From: Nageia nagi
Lineage: Eukaryota; Pinophyta
Length of the DNA: 64,000 nucleotides
Direction of reading: 5' to 3'
NCBI GenBank assembly: GCA_050084985.1
Contig: JBITNC010000001.1
Location: forward strand, 169,880,001-169,944,000
Shown here piece after piece: positions 9,721 through 20,879 of the stretch. How positions within the stretch are numbered: position 1 is the stretch's first letter; each line of letters starts with the position of its first letter. The position numbers and the translations under genes were made by a program. The notes under the pieces were generated by a model. The model did not search any database. It was not told the origin of the DNA and worked only from the letters and a program-made list of their open reading frames with translations.

Positions 9721-11557
9721 AACGGATCCATTTTAGAGATAATGTATGTTGTATGATTAAGCATATAATGTCGGAGTTTTTTTCCAAATATATGTACTTA
9801 ATCTCGTAGCTCACTAGGGTTCTACTTAGATAATATATAGCTTGCTCTTTATTGTGTTCATTCTTTTGAGCAAGCATTGTTCCTAAAGCATTTTTAGTAG
9901 CAGAGATATATAACAAAAAGGGTACATCTTTTCTTGGTGGACTTAAGATAGGAGGAGATAATAAATATCTTTTAATTTCATCGAATGCATCTTGTTGCTC
10001 TTTGCCCCAATGATATTCGATACCCTTTTTTAATAATTTTGTGAATGGTTTACATTTATCAGAAAGTTGAGCTATAAACCTTCTAATGGCTTGTAACTTA
10101 CCCTGTAAACTCTGTAATTGTTTTAGATTTGCAGGAGGTGGCATGTCTACTACTGCCTTCACTTTACTAGGATCTATTTCAATTCCTCGACGGGACACAA
10201 TGAATCCTAATAATTTTCCTGAAGTTATGCCAAAAACACATTTTTTTGGATTTAATCTTACTTTATGTTCTAATAATCTATCTAAGACTTTAATTAGGTC
10301 TTTTCCATGATCTAATCGATATTTAGATCTAACCAACAAATCATCGACATAATCTTCTACTATGTCGTGCATATAATCATGGAATATGTAAGTCATAGCC
10401 CTTTGATAAGTTGCCCCGACATTTTTTAATCCAAAAGGCATAAATTTATAACAAAAGGTACCCCAAGGAGTTATAAAGGTCATTTTATGTTGATCTTTTG
10501 TAGCTATTTTTATTTGATTATAACCAGAAACCCATCTATTAATGATAACATATCATGTCCCTATTATCGAATCTACCAAACTATCAATGCTAGGTAGAGG
10601 GAAATCATCTTTAGGACAAGCTTTGTTAAGATCATGAAAATCTGTACATATTCTTATTTTTCCACTTGGTTTTTTCACAGGTACCATATTAGATATCCAA
10701 TCTGAGTAATCTATAGGTTGTATAAATTTAGCTTCTAATAATTTTTGAAGTTCTTCTTTTACCATTAATGCTATAGTAGGATGCATTTTACGTAGCTTTT
10801 GTTTAATGGGTTTAGCATCCGGCTTTAACACTAAATTATGTACTACTAACTGAGGATCTATTCCAGGCATGTCTGCATATGACCATGCAAACACCTTTTC
10901 TCGTTCTTTTAATAAGGTTATAATTTCTTCTTGCTCATTTTCCGTGAGGTTTTCTCCTAATTGAATAATTTTAAGATTTTGATGATCATTACTAATATTT
11001 ATTTCTAAGACTTTTTTAGTAAACATATGCGACCCTTCTTCTAATTGATTTGGTACTGGTATCCAACCATTATCGTTAACACTGTATTCTTCATCATATT
11101 CTTGAGTTTGTTCATTCATGCATACTTGATTTTCATAAGAACCAAATATGTGATCTATGTTTTTGAACTCATGTACCGAAGGATTAGATGATACAAGAGA
11201 AAAATTAGCAATTGCTTCATCTGTAGAAGTATTGGTTATTATTTTAATTAAACTTTGATTTTCGTTAGCTTCATCTATTTGTTCATTATTTTGATCTTCA
11301 ATATTATTCTCTTTTATTGTAACCATATTTATCGATGGTATATATGAATATGGAATGATTGTAGATTTGGCATTTATATTTATTTTTTCTTGTACATCAC
11401 TTGGTAAGCACGAATGATTCCAGGGTGGCTCAATATTATTAATAAAGAGCATTTTGACACCTTCTAAGACATCCATTTCACTTGATTGTTCTTCTCTTAT
11501 ATCAATAATTTCTTGCACTATGGATTCTTCCTCTAAAATTTCTTCATTATAATCCAA
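9721..11557 (-). pseudogene. Element B reverse transcriptase and RNase H 1
   Basis: This copies genomic RNA into DNA. From 11,557 an acidic linker leads to RT: KLRKMHPTIALMVKEEL, then RICTDFHDLNKACPKDDFPL at about 10,600-10,660, a short frameshifted stretch at about 10,515-10,556 holding LIDGF (first catalytic Asp), then TFCYKFMPFGLKNVGATYQ and the active-site YVDD at about 10,340-10,351. RNase H 1 follows near 9,850-9,930 with LLYISATKNALGTMLAQK and IYYLSRTLVSYE. The usual TDAS-like Asp of gypsy RNase H is absent (ATKNALG), so this domain may be a degenerate connection module. A T7 run at 9,777-9,783 (A7 in the coding strand) marks the frameshift out of this frame. Confidence 0.9.
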
Positions 11558-11578
11558 ATTCTCTTCTCCTAAATTTTC

Positions 11579-12775
11579 TTATTTAGCAAGATTTTTACAT
11601 TCATTTTGATAACCTAATCCCCTTCTATCAGTGGGATCTTGATATTGTAATTCAATTATTTCTTGTGGACCCTGTTCATATCGACCCAATCCTCGTCCTT
11701 GCCAATTACATTTATTAAAATAGTTTAAGACAAATGCTCTTGAACATGGCGATAAATATTTCATATCATTATCAAAATTTCCTTCATATGTTTGATTGGG
11801 TATGGTTGACACAGGATCTATTATCCCCGCATAGACAAATATTGTCTGATTAGGTACTTCTCCTAAAGGTACTATTTGTCCAATCACACTAGGTGATTTA
11901 GATACTCTTCCCACTTCCTGTGATGAAGGTATATTAAATACTACATCATCTACATCATATTCTCCCATCCCTAAATCTCTTAATTTAACTTTTACTGGAT
12001 ATACATTGGATGAGTCATTATTAGATGTAGTATTTACTTGTTTTGATGAAGAAGCTCCATACTTCTCATCTAAAGTTTTAGCAACCTTTTCCCAAGTATC
12101 TTTATCTTGTATAACTATATCACCTTTTCCTTTTATGACTTCAGATTGATTCATACTTTTATTCATTAATATAGTTGATAAATTAGGAGACGGTAAGGTC
12201 ACTTTATTTGGATCAAAAATTAAATTACAATGTGAGTAAGGATCCAAATCTTTAAACACACAATGAACTTTATCTTTGTAGATGTATTTTAAACATCCAT
12301 GATAGGTTGATGGAACGCATTGCATTTCTCTAATCCATGGACGTCCTAAAAGAATGTTGTATTGTATAATATTTCCTTCAATTATATGTAATAAAATTTG
12401 AATGGTTTTAGCCCCTACTATAATCGACAGCACTATTGATCCCAAAGTTGAACACACTGCATCATTAAATGCCCTAATTTGTAAAGAAGGAGCTAAGATG
12501 AGCGAATCTGATAAATTCAAATTTTTGTATGCAGCATCTGAAATTATATTTATAGCTGATCCTTCATCTATCAGAATTATTTTAAATAATTTCCCATCTA
12601 CTTTACCTATTATATGTAAAGGTGGATCAAGTCTGCCTGGTCCATCGTTATTTAATTTTTCTTGTTCATAGAAGGTGATACTAGGTTGTTGAGATATCTT
12701 CAAGCTTTCAACTATTGAAATAAAATTATCAGGGTTACTATTATTCACTTGAATTTCTTGTAGAATTTGATTCAT
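11579..12775 (-). pseudogene. Element B aspartic protease with G-patch-like tail
   Basis: The protease releases gag and pol proteins from the polyprotein. The active-site motif IILIDEGSAINII is at about 12,540-12,575 (Asp at 12,566-12,568), followed by the second conserved block NILLGRPWIREM near 12,320-12,350. Near the C-terminus WQGRGLGRYEQG and DRRGLGY resemble the G-patch found after protease in some gypsy and retroviral polyproteins. The open stretch is 398 codons and shares its frame with gag upstream and RT downstream; TAA at 11,579 separates it from the RT linker and probably replaced CAA. Confidence 0.85.
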
Positions 12776-14293
12776 AGCCTCCCTATAACTCTCAGACTAT
12801 TGTAATAATTCCAATAAAGTCATCTTAACTGGAGATAATTTTAATTATTGTTGAAGAGCACCTTTTATCGAAACTCTAGGTTGTTGCGGAGGAGGTATTG
12901 ATTGTATATTAATTGGGTTTGATATCAATTGATTTTTTCATGGATTATCCTATTTATTCTGATATTGTTGTGCTCTTGTAGCTATACTAATCATATGTAT
13001 TGAATCGTATATAGTCCCTATAAATGGTGTATCCTTATTATTCCATGTATAGTTCATTTGGTTTGGGATGGTTGACACATTATTATCTTGATGTGAAGGT
13101 AAGGGGTTTTGATATATCCTTAAATTTTGATTTGAAGGCACAATAGGATTATCCACATCTATTTTTCGACTATCTATCAAGTCTTGAATTTTATGTTGTA
13201 AAGTTTGACATCTATTTGTATTATGTCCTTTTTATCTATGATAATCACAAAATTCATTCTCCTTATACCATTTGCGTCCTTTAGCATCAGGATTTTTAGG
13301 TTTTATATCAGGTAATCTAATCATACCATTATCACATAATTTTTTAAGTATTTCGACTAATGGTTCTGATAATGGGGTAAAATTTCTTTTAGGCTTAGGT
13401 TCAACATTTTCTTTGATTTTTGAAGCTTGACCAGAATCTTTTGTCATAGCTATTTGATTATTCTATGGTTGTTTAGTACTATTTTCATGTTGATTACCCT
13501 TTTTGTATTCTTTTTTCTTAAGCTTTAGTTCTTCATCTTGAATTTTAACTCTTTCTATAACTACTGCCTGATCCATAGCTTCTTCAAAAGTTTTATGTTG
13601 TTGAATTTGGAGAACACTAGCTATTGGTCTTAGACAACTTTGACTAAATAACTTAACCAATTCCTCTTGGGGTATTGTATAAGGCATACTAGTGAGTATA
13701 GCCCACCATCTTGAGATGTAATCTTGTATAGTTTCATCAAGAAATTATTGCAACCTTGTAAGATCATTAATTGAAGATCTTTCTTTAATATTGATCCTAA
13801 AGTGTTCTAGAAATTGATTAGCCAATTGTTCGAACGTATATAAACTATGCATAGGCAAACTATTATACCAATCAAGAGCTTGACCTGTGAGCATCATAGG
13901 AAATATACGTAACATTAATGAGTCATCATTGGCTATCTGATAACTAGAAAATGTAAATTTTCTTAAATGTTCTTTGGGGTCTTCTCTTCCTTTAAATGAT
14001 TCTATCTTAGGAAATTCAAACCTATATGGTAGTTTCTTTTTTGGAACACTTGGATGAATAGGTTCATTGCAAATATTCTTGTAATTTAACTTTTGAAGTC
14101 CTTGAACATTCATTTCTCGATTTATAAAATCCTTCAAAAAGTCTTCTAATTCTTTATCGATTCTATGACCTTGAGTGTGTCTATGAGGTCTTCGAGTATT
14201 CGGATCCTTTTCAGAAATTGATCTTGAAGTGTAAGACTCATGGTCAGAAGGAAACTTCGATGGGGGTGGAGGCAATATTTTAAGAGGTGAATG
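12776..14293 (-). pseudogene. Element B gag: capsid and nucleocapsid region
   Basis: Gag forms the particle that packages the RNA. A retrotransposon gag domain is seen at about 13,745-14,050, with RFEFPKIESFKGREDPKEH, QALDWYNSL and FEQLANQFLEHF. A zinc-knuckle-like CDYHR.KGHNTNRC lies at about 13,205-13,250, interrupted by TAA between R and K where CAA is expected. A linker rich in Gln, Asn and Pro follows. Four or more in-frame stops break the frame (near 13,742, 13,460, 13,230 and 12,948), but all pieces stay in one frame from the N-terminal module into protease. Confidence 0.85.
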
Positions 14294-15628
14294 TCATCTT
14301 GGAGTAGGGATTTTAGGAGGTTTTTGTGATATATCTTTTTCATATAAATCTTTTCCTTTGTAATCAAGTTGTCTTGTTTGATTTTGAGTTTGTTCGATCC
14401 AACTTTTAATGGAATCTTGCTTTTGTTTATCATATAATTTTTGCAATTCTAGTTCTTTATCCATCTCCTTTTGTAATAAAATGGTTGTCTCTCTATCCAT
14501 CGCTTCTTGTTTGTCTAAGTAAGGATCTCGATATCTTCGTATTTGACTCCCTTCAGGAGTTTCAGGTTTCAAGTTCTTTATTTTTTGATATTCCTTCCAC
14601 TGTCTTTGTTTTTCTTTCTCCATACGTAGATATTGCTCCCTTTTTATTTTTTCATTCTCTAATTCTTTAAGTTGTAACTCCTGTAAACGAAGTTGAATCT
14701 CATGCTCTTTATGAAGTCTTTTCTTTTCTTGTTCTAGGAATTCATTTCTTTCTTTGTTGGCTTGTTCTTGTCCTATGAATTTCCTTTTATCTCTAAGAAG
14801 TTTGTCTTCCATTTCTTTTAATTTATCTTCTTGTTCTTGAATTTTAATGAATTTGTCAACTTCCTTTAGAAGAGATTGCATCTCTGCGGCCTTTTTAATA
14901 TCATCAGCATATATTTCTATGAAATTTTGATCGGCTTTTGCTTTACATAATCGTCGTTCTTCTAGCTCTTCATAAGAAGGTATCTCTTCTACTTTGTACT
15001 TAGATTTCCTTCTATGTAATCCTCCCTTTGAAGAATAAGATTTTTCTATTTGTCTTATTGAAGGAGGTCTTTGGGACAAATTACTCATAGGTATCGATAC
15101 TTCATTTTTTCCTAACTCGAGATATTTATGAGAAAAAGGGTATCCCTCTTTGCGAATTAACGAACTAACCTTTCAACCATCTAATAATAGACGTATGACT
15201 CTTTCATATTTAGCTTTATATGGTTCAATTTTTGGTACCGCTATGGTTTCAGCCCGAGATTTATCCTCATCTATTTCTAGGTTATTACGTCTATGATTTT
15301 GTTTTTCAACATCTCCCGGTAAACTAGAAGATGTCCTAGGAATAGCCCTATGATTAGCTAGGTGACGATGAATTTCAATTAACTCTTCATCTAACACTTG
15401 TATTCTAGCCTTGGTAGTAAGATCTTCTATACTTTGTCTTTGCAATCTAGATTGATCATAACCCCAATCCTTACTTTCATAACGAACTACCCGTGAATCT
15501 GATTCATCAAAAGGAAGTGGCCTTCTAACCGAAGACTCTATCAGATCCATATTGTCTGAATCTATTTCATGTATTTCAAATGGGTGTTCTCACATTTTCT
15601 TAGCGGTCATACTTCTAGTTTGAACCAT
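14294..15628 (-). pseudogene. Element B gag N-terminal extension with long coiled coil
   Basis: The frame starts at ATG 15,628 (MVQTRSMTAKKM) after the leader, and stops at TGA (former CGA) and near 15,170 break it early. From 15,088 to 14,294 it is a 264-residue, highly charged Glu/Lys/Gln/Leu-rich stretch (for example EQEKKRLHKEHEIQLRLQEL) with heptad-like spacing of Leu and Ile, expected to form a long coiled coil. It lies directly before the capsid domain in the same frame. In Ogre-type elements an extra ORF of unknown role precedes gag; this could be its equivalent fused to gag, or a multimerisation arm. The assignment as part of gag rests on frame continuity. Confidence 0.75.
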
Positions 15629-16356
15629 TTTTAGATATTATAAACAAGCATCGTAAAAAGAAACTCTATTTTTATCTTTTATATTATGTTTTCGAGAAAG
15701 CAATTTAATGCATAAACATCCTATATGCAAATTTACTCTTAATGATGTGATTATCTTCTTTAACTTTTTCACATATTTTTAATGTCTAAGTTAAATGGAC
15801 AATATGAGTTGTTCACTTTTAATCTTTTTAATCTTCCTAGTTTGTTTTGACTAGTCAAGTGTTAAACAAGGTAGGTTGGGTAATTCTAAGAAATGTTTGC
15901 AAGTTTCTATGGCTTTTGGCTTGGTTCTAGATGAGTCTCCTTTTTTGACTCCTACCTAAAGGAAAGTTACCTTGGTCATCACCTCCAAGTGTAACTTGGC
16001 TCTATGGCTTCAAGTGTGTTAGGTCGGTGGATACAAAGAAGTAAGAATTAACGGTTGGTAGTGACATCCAACTCGTTAATGTTTAATTATTCCTTTAAGG
16101 CCTTATGAAATGCATTTAAATAAGTAAAGTACATTTATGCATACTACCCTCCCAAACATTCATGTCCATTTATTTATCTTAATTTAATGTGATGCAATCA
16201 AAGTTTATTTTAAATGAATATTGACCTTAATAAACCCCATTGTTCTTTTTAATTATAATGCGATTCATTATCCAACCTCTTAATGATGTTCATTAACTCC
16301 TTCTAGCTGTGGAAGTTTTATATGTGATAAATTCCCTTCTTACTAGTCACATATCT

Positions 16357-16486
16357 CTTCGACCTCCAATGGAGTGGTAAGAGAAGACTTAGTTAAAAGC
16401 CATTAAGTGTGGATAAATTAATTAAGTTAGGTTCAATTACTCCTCCAAGGGTCACCTCCCTTCGACCTCCAATGGAGTGGTAAGGG
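16357..16486. repeat. Direct repeat in element B leader
   Basis: TTCGACCTCCAATGGAGTGG plus TAAG occurs twice about 104 bases apart within the leader. These are parts of a larger, degenerate leader duplication. Confidence 0.75.
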
Positions 16487-17159
16487 CAGACCTCTTTAAG
16501 AGTGTTAATGTGAAGTATGTTTCCAAAAATGTGAATAAATTTTACCTCTTTCACTTAACTTATTTTTGATCACTTAGGATCACTTGAAGCGCAAAAGTGA
16601 GAGCATACTTTGTTAAGTGAAAATACTTAATGTATTCGAATCCCTCCAATTCATTAATCTTTTAATATGATTTACACTACCAAAAACCCGATTTATTTTC
16701 CTTTAGGTTCATTCCAAATTAAATGTGATTCATTTACCCCTTCCAATTGTGGAAGTATTATGTGTCATAAATTACCTCCTCTTACTAGTAAGAGGTCATT
16801 ATGTGTGGGTAAATTAGCCAAATTAATGATAATGTGAATGTGAAAGAAAAGAAAATTAATTACTCCTTATCCGGTCTATTTTGGTCATCGTAGATCGCAC
16901 GAAGCGCAAAGGGAGAGCATAAGTAGACAAGATAAAAAGTATTAATGTGTACATACCCTTCACCCAAAGCATGAAAATACATACATAACATTTTACATAA
17001 AATAAATTAATAAAAAATATGCATTTAATCTTTTCTACCCATTCTTATATGCATTCTAGGCAAAGGAATCACATTCAAAAACATCCTTCCAAATTAACAA
17101 TACATTATGCATTTTATTTTAATTTTTTAGAAATAGCAAAAAGAGATAAAACGACCTAG

Positions 17160-17310
17160 CTGTGAGTCATCGGCATTCAAATAGAGGTCACTGGTGTTTG
17201 TATTGAGTCATCGGTGTTCGATTTTAGTCGTTGGCATTTAGTCTAGATTAATTTATCAATCGTTGGTGTTCCGCTTGAGTCATCGACGTCCGATTACAGT
17301 CGCTGGCATT
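17160..17310. repeat. Cluster of ATCGGCGTT-type repeats near the PBS of element B
   Basis: Six or seven degenerate units of the form AGTC(A/G)(C/T)(T/C)GGC(A/G)TT spaced about 25-30 bases apart. They match the unit at 2,085-2,178 and in the LTRs, so the same motif flanks both ends of the internal region. Confidence 0.7.
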
Positions 17311-17440
17311 TCTGCAACAGAGTTCTTGAAATGCATAGAACACAAAATTTGAAGTTAGTACGTGAAGAAATTCAAGTAAACAGAATAAAAAAAAGGTAAA
17401 ATCATTATAAACCCAAAACCTCCCTATCAATAATGGAAGG

Positions 17441-17458
17441 GCCCTCCTTCTAGAGCCA
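17441..17458 (-). other. Element B candidate primer binding site
   Basis: On the minus strand, three bases after the LTR, the sequence begins TGGCTCTAGAAGGAGGGC. The TGG matches the CCA end of a tRNA and the spacing fits, but I cannot name the tRNA; no T-loop complement is obvious. Confidence 0.5.
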
Positions 17459-17461
17459 GAA

Positions 17462-18310
17462 TGTTGCAGTGAAAATAAAGCTGGAATCTAGAATAACATG
17501 AAATACAAATTATTCTTAAACTTTCACTGAACCTCAAATTATGTAAAATACATAAACATGTTATAATTGCAAAATGATATTGATTTTCAATTAGGACTAC
17601 AATTTGCCCTTGGAAGGGACTTTTACAAATGCCATTTACCAAAATAAGAGTATTAGATCTCCATTGTTTTTGTTTGCTTGCTTCTTTCCTTGATGTGAAC
17701 AACCTGTAAATCCTACACACATGCAAAAGACAATAACATCAAAGCATCTATGTATGACATATATTAAGTTGAAGCTAACATGAAATAATAAAATGTATAA
17801 GCTCACAAGATTTTGGCAGCATTACCCTACTTTAAAAATGGGTCAAGATTCTCTCTAATTTGCTTTGTATTAACTTGTATTTATAGATTTTGGATGGGAT
17901 ATTCAAAAGGCTGGTAAGAGGAAGTGAACAACCATTGTAGGTCGTAACTAACCCCCTGTATCCACATCATCTTGGAAAGATGAATCGTTTCAACTTTCCC
18001 TCGCTATTTTGGTTTCTTGTTCGACTGTTACAGAGTCACCAGCGTTTGGCCTACGAACACTGGTGACTAGCTCAAAATGCTGGCAACTATCTTGGGTCAC
18101 TGGTGATTGGGTTTTTAACTTTGTGACAATATTAACTGACTACCTAATAGCCAATTTTACCTAAAAAGAGTCATGTGACCACCCGTTTCGCATGTAATCG
18201 ATGGGGGCTATCCAATAATGGGGTTTTTAGACCTATTTTATATTGTTGCAAAGAGTTATGATCATTTTAATGTTTACTAGTTAAGAAGGGGACATTTTTA
18301 GGTGTCTACA
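17462..18310 (-). repeat. Element B 5' LTR (849 bp) with promoter
   Basis: Same length as the left LTR and nearly colinear. In element direction it starts TGTAGACACC and ends GCAACA. A TATA box (TATAAATA on the minus strand) is at 17,878-17,885 and is conserved in the other LTR at 1,181-1,188. The inverted repeat AGTCACCAG ... CTGGTGACT lies at about 18,034-18,070. Confidence 0.95.
17878..17885 (-). promoter_or_regulatory. TATA box of element B 5' LTR
   Basis: TATAAATA on the minus strand in the context CTATAAATACAAG, about 430 bases into the LTR. The match in the 3' LTR supports it as the former core promoter. Confidence 0.6.
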
Positions 18311-18315
18311 AGTAA
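18311..18315. repeat. Target site duplication of element B, right copy (agtaa)
   Basis: Directly follows the LTR end CTACA and equals 760-764. Confidence 0.9.
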
Positions 18316-19790
18316 GAATGTAACTTATTTTCCTTTTTTCATTTGATTTAGGCAACTCTGAATGTGCCCCCATGTATTCTAAAATATCATCATCAGTATT
18401 GAAGCAATCAAACTCAAGTGGTGTAGTATCATCAATCCATATATATTCATCAATATCATTAGAAAGCTCAATCAAATTATACTTTTTTATAAACTTGATA
18501 GGTCCCATTGTTTATTTTGTATTTTAATCACTATCCCATCCATTTTTAGTTTTTTGAGCTCATAAGGTAGTAGGAAAAGAAGACATACCCTATTCTAATT
18601 TACCTAAACCCCCTCCTTTGTATTTGAAATTTTCAATCATGTATTTATGAACAAAAGGAGATGGAAATTTTTTATTTGTTATATTCATCATTTGATCCAT
18701 AATTAAGGTTACTATGTTTATCAATACCATTTTTGCAGAATAAGAACCCCCATCATTTTCACTATTTTCACATTGTTGAAAGTGTTTTGAAAGTATAACA
18801 CATCATTGATAGCCTTAAACACTGATAATTTTTAGTCATCCCAAATCTTTAACGGATGCTAATGGGTCAAAGTTCTTAATTTTGTATGTTTCCATTCCTA
18901 TTTCTACAATTTGAGGTTGCTTTTCTTCTTTTATCACTACTACATTTATTTCCAAAGGGATAATTTCATATCGAGGGTAAGTCATCATGAATTACTCTAA
19001 TTCTACTACATTACATAAGGCATATGGTTTTGTATCACCTATCACAATATGTACCTCTCCTTGATATTTAAAATTTAGGCTACCATGTACTATATATGGT
19101 ACTACATCCATATCATGAAGCCAAGGTCTTCCTAATAATAGATTATATAACAAATTTGAATACAAAACCTAAAACTAAGTTTCAACTATCTTGACTCTGA
19201 TTATAACCAAAATTATAGCTATTCCCACTAGCTTTTTGGATGAACTATCATATGCCCTAATTAAGAATGTGGATTCTTCTAAGGGAGGGATATATACACC
19301 TTTCTCTTGAATTTATGTCAAAAAATTATGACGCACATTAACAGCTGATCCATTATCTACCAATATTCTTTTAATTTTCCATCCTTCTATAATAGGTGTG
19401 ATGTATAATGCTAAACATTCAATAAAAATTTCTCTGCTAAGTTTTTCATACTTATAAAATGTAATGCCATCACATTCTTTAATAGATCTAAGCCTTTCGT
19501 AAAATATAGCAACAATCATATTGGTGGGAACTATTTCCTTTTTGAATAAAGTATATAATATTTCTCTATGTGATTCAAATGTATAAATGAGATCATACAA
19601 ACTAATCTTAGCGGAAGTATTTTTCAATTTCTCAATCATGGTATAAGTTTTTGGATCAAGTGGTACACTTACTTGTTTAGTAGTAACTAAATTTGAAATG
19701 TTCCTTGGGCACCCCCTTCTTAATCTAACACATATTTCTTTATCCATTGAAACTATGTTCATTACTACCTCTAGAATTGAATCTTTTAGA
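18316..19790 (-). pseudogene. Element A: protease region (broken, interrupted by element B)
   Basis: Minus-strand translation from about 19,762 has KRILVDNGSAVNV (protease active site, about 19,330-19,370) and then, in pieces, a LLLGRPWLHDMDVV block near 19,100-19,150. The linker to RT continues to 18,316 with the piece beginning MGPIKFIKKYNLIELSND at 18,508. Element B is inserted in this linker. Stops break it at several sites. The protease active site resembles that of Tat elements. Confidence 0.8.
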
Positions 19791-20879
19791 TTAATTTTGT
19801 ATCTCCCTTATGCAATGAGATCCAAAATAATAGCTTCCAATGCTTTACAAAAATTTGTAGAATGACCTATTCTTTGATGATAAGTATAATAAATATCTAA
19901 ATTTTCATTTGGGACATTATCATCTTGTGATGTTTTGTATAATGGTTGCAATAAATCTCTTTTCATCATATCTCTCATAATAAACCCTAGATGAATTGGA
20001 AATGCATACCTTTTATCTCTTGTTGTAGCTGGTCATGTCAATTTAGGGGAGATGCAAGTGCATGGACCATATTTATTATCTTTTCCTCCTTTTCTATGTA
20101 TGTCTTATGATTCTGCTTATTGTAAGAAATATATGTATACTTGACATATCCTAACTCAAGTAAAACTTTCTCTTTTTGCAACAATTCTTTTACTAATATC
20201 CAAATCTAATACTCTTATTAGTTGGAACATGCAAATTAATGATTGGTAAAATAGAATCTCTAAATATACCATAAATTTCACTCTCACCTAATTTACTATG
20301 AATAGGTTGCTATACATTTTTTAATATTGGAATATAATTCTCTAGGGTTTCATTATTTCCTTGATGCATGATACATAACTTTGTTACAGTTCCTTGCTCT
20401 TTAACATTATGCATGTATTGACCCATGAATACTTGTACCAATGAATTGAATGAATCTATGTATCCTCCCAAAAAATTATAGAACCATTGGATAGCATCAC
20501 CTTTTAAACTCCTTGGAAAAATTTTTACCATCAATTTTTCCTCCAATACCAATTTCAATAAGCACTCCTCCTAAAAGCTAATAAGATTCTACTTTGAATC
20601 TTGATCACCACTAAATATCTCAAACTTGGGGGCCTTGTGATCATACGATAGGTGATAATTACAAATATCACCTGATAAGGGTGAGATGAAGACACCATCA
20701 TATTCTACCTTTTTTTGCTAGAATTTGTTGCTATTCTCAAGATTGGTTAACCATGTAGCTATTGATAGATCTAGAATTAACTATGAATTACTACTTGAAC
20801 TCTACATTGAAGCCACTTGCTTGGTTAGATCTACCACTACTTTAGATAAATGTGCTAACTGTGCTAGGGTTTGCTCCAT
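19791..20879 (-). pseudogene. Element A: gag (broken)
   Basis: A likely start is ATG at 20,879 (MEQTLAQLAHLSK). The capsid domain is visible around 20,310-20,558 with MVKIFPRSLKGDAIQWFYNF. A degraded zinc knuckle near 19,850-19,890 reads YHQRIGHSTNFC, with the first Cys apparently changed to Tyr. Frameshifts and stops break it throughout. Order and motifs match a Tat-like gag. Confidence 0.75.

Larger units (their letters stand above)
15629..17440 (-). other. Element B leader (5' untranslated region)
   Basis: About 1.8 kb between PBS and gag without coding potential. It contains two degenerate copies of a leader block: a (A/C)(A/G)(A/C)T(C/T)(C/T)GTGGAAGT segment at about 16,305 and 16,745, TTCGACCTCCAATGGAGTGG at 16,358 and 16,462, and GAAGCGCAAA(A/G) followed by GAGAGCATA at 16,585 and 16,898. 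A cluster of ATCGGCGTT-type repeats occupies its PBS-proximal end. The leader would hold packaging signals; none can be identified by sight. Confidence 0.7.
765..18310 (-). mobile_element. Element B: 17.5-kb Tat-lineage Ty3/gypsy LTR retrotransposon, complete but inactive
   Basis: The element is bounded by two 849-bp LTRs and a 5-bp target duplication. Order in transcription direction (right to left) is 5' LTR, PBS, long leader, gag with coiled-coil N-terminus, protease, RT, RNase H, second (archaeal-type) RNase H, integrase, extra sense ORF, antisense PMD gene, PPT, 3' LTR. The order protease-RT-RH-INT marks Ty3/gypsy; the second RNase H before integrase, the great length and the extra genes after integrase mark the Tat/Ogre lineage. 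Gag to RNase H 1 lie in one frame from 15,628 to about 9,780, broken by single stop codons; a frameshift at a T7 run (9,777-9,783) moves the second RNase H and integrase to another frame. By eye the two LTRs differ at about one base in twenty, mostly transitions. It is inserted between protease and RT of element A. Confidence 0.92.
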
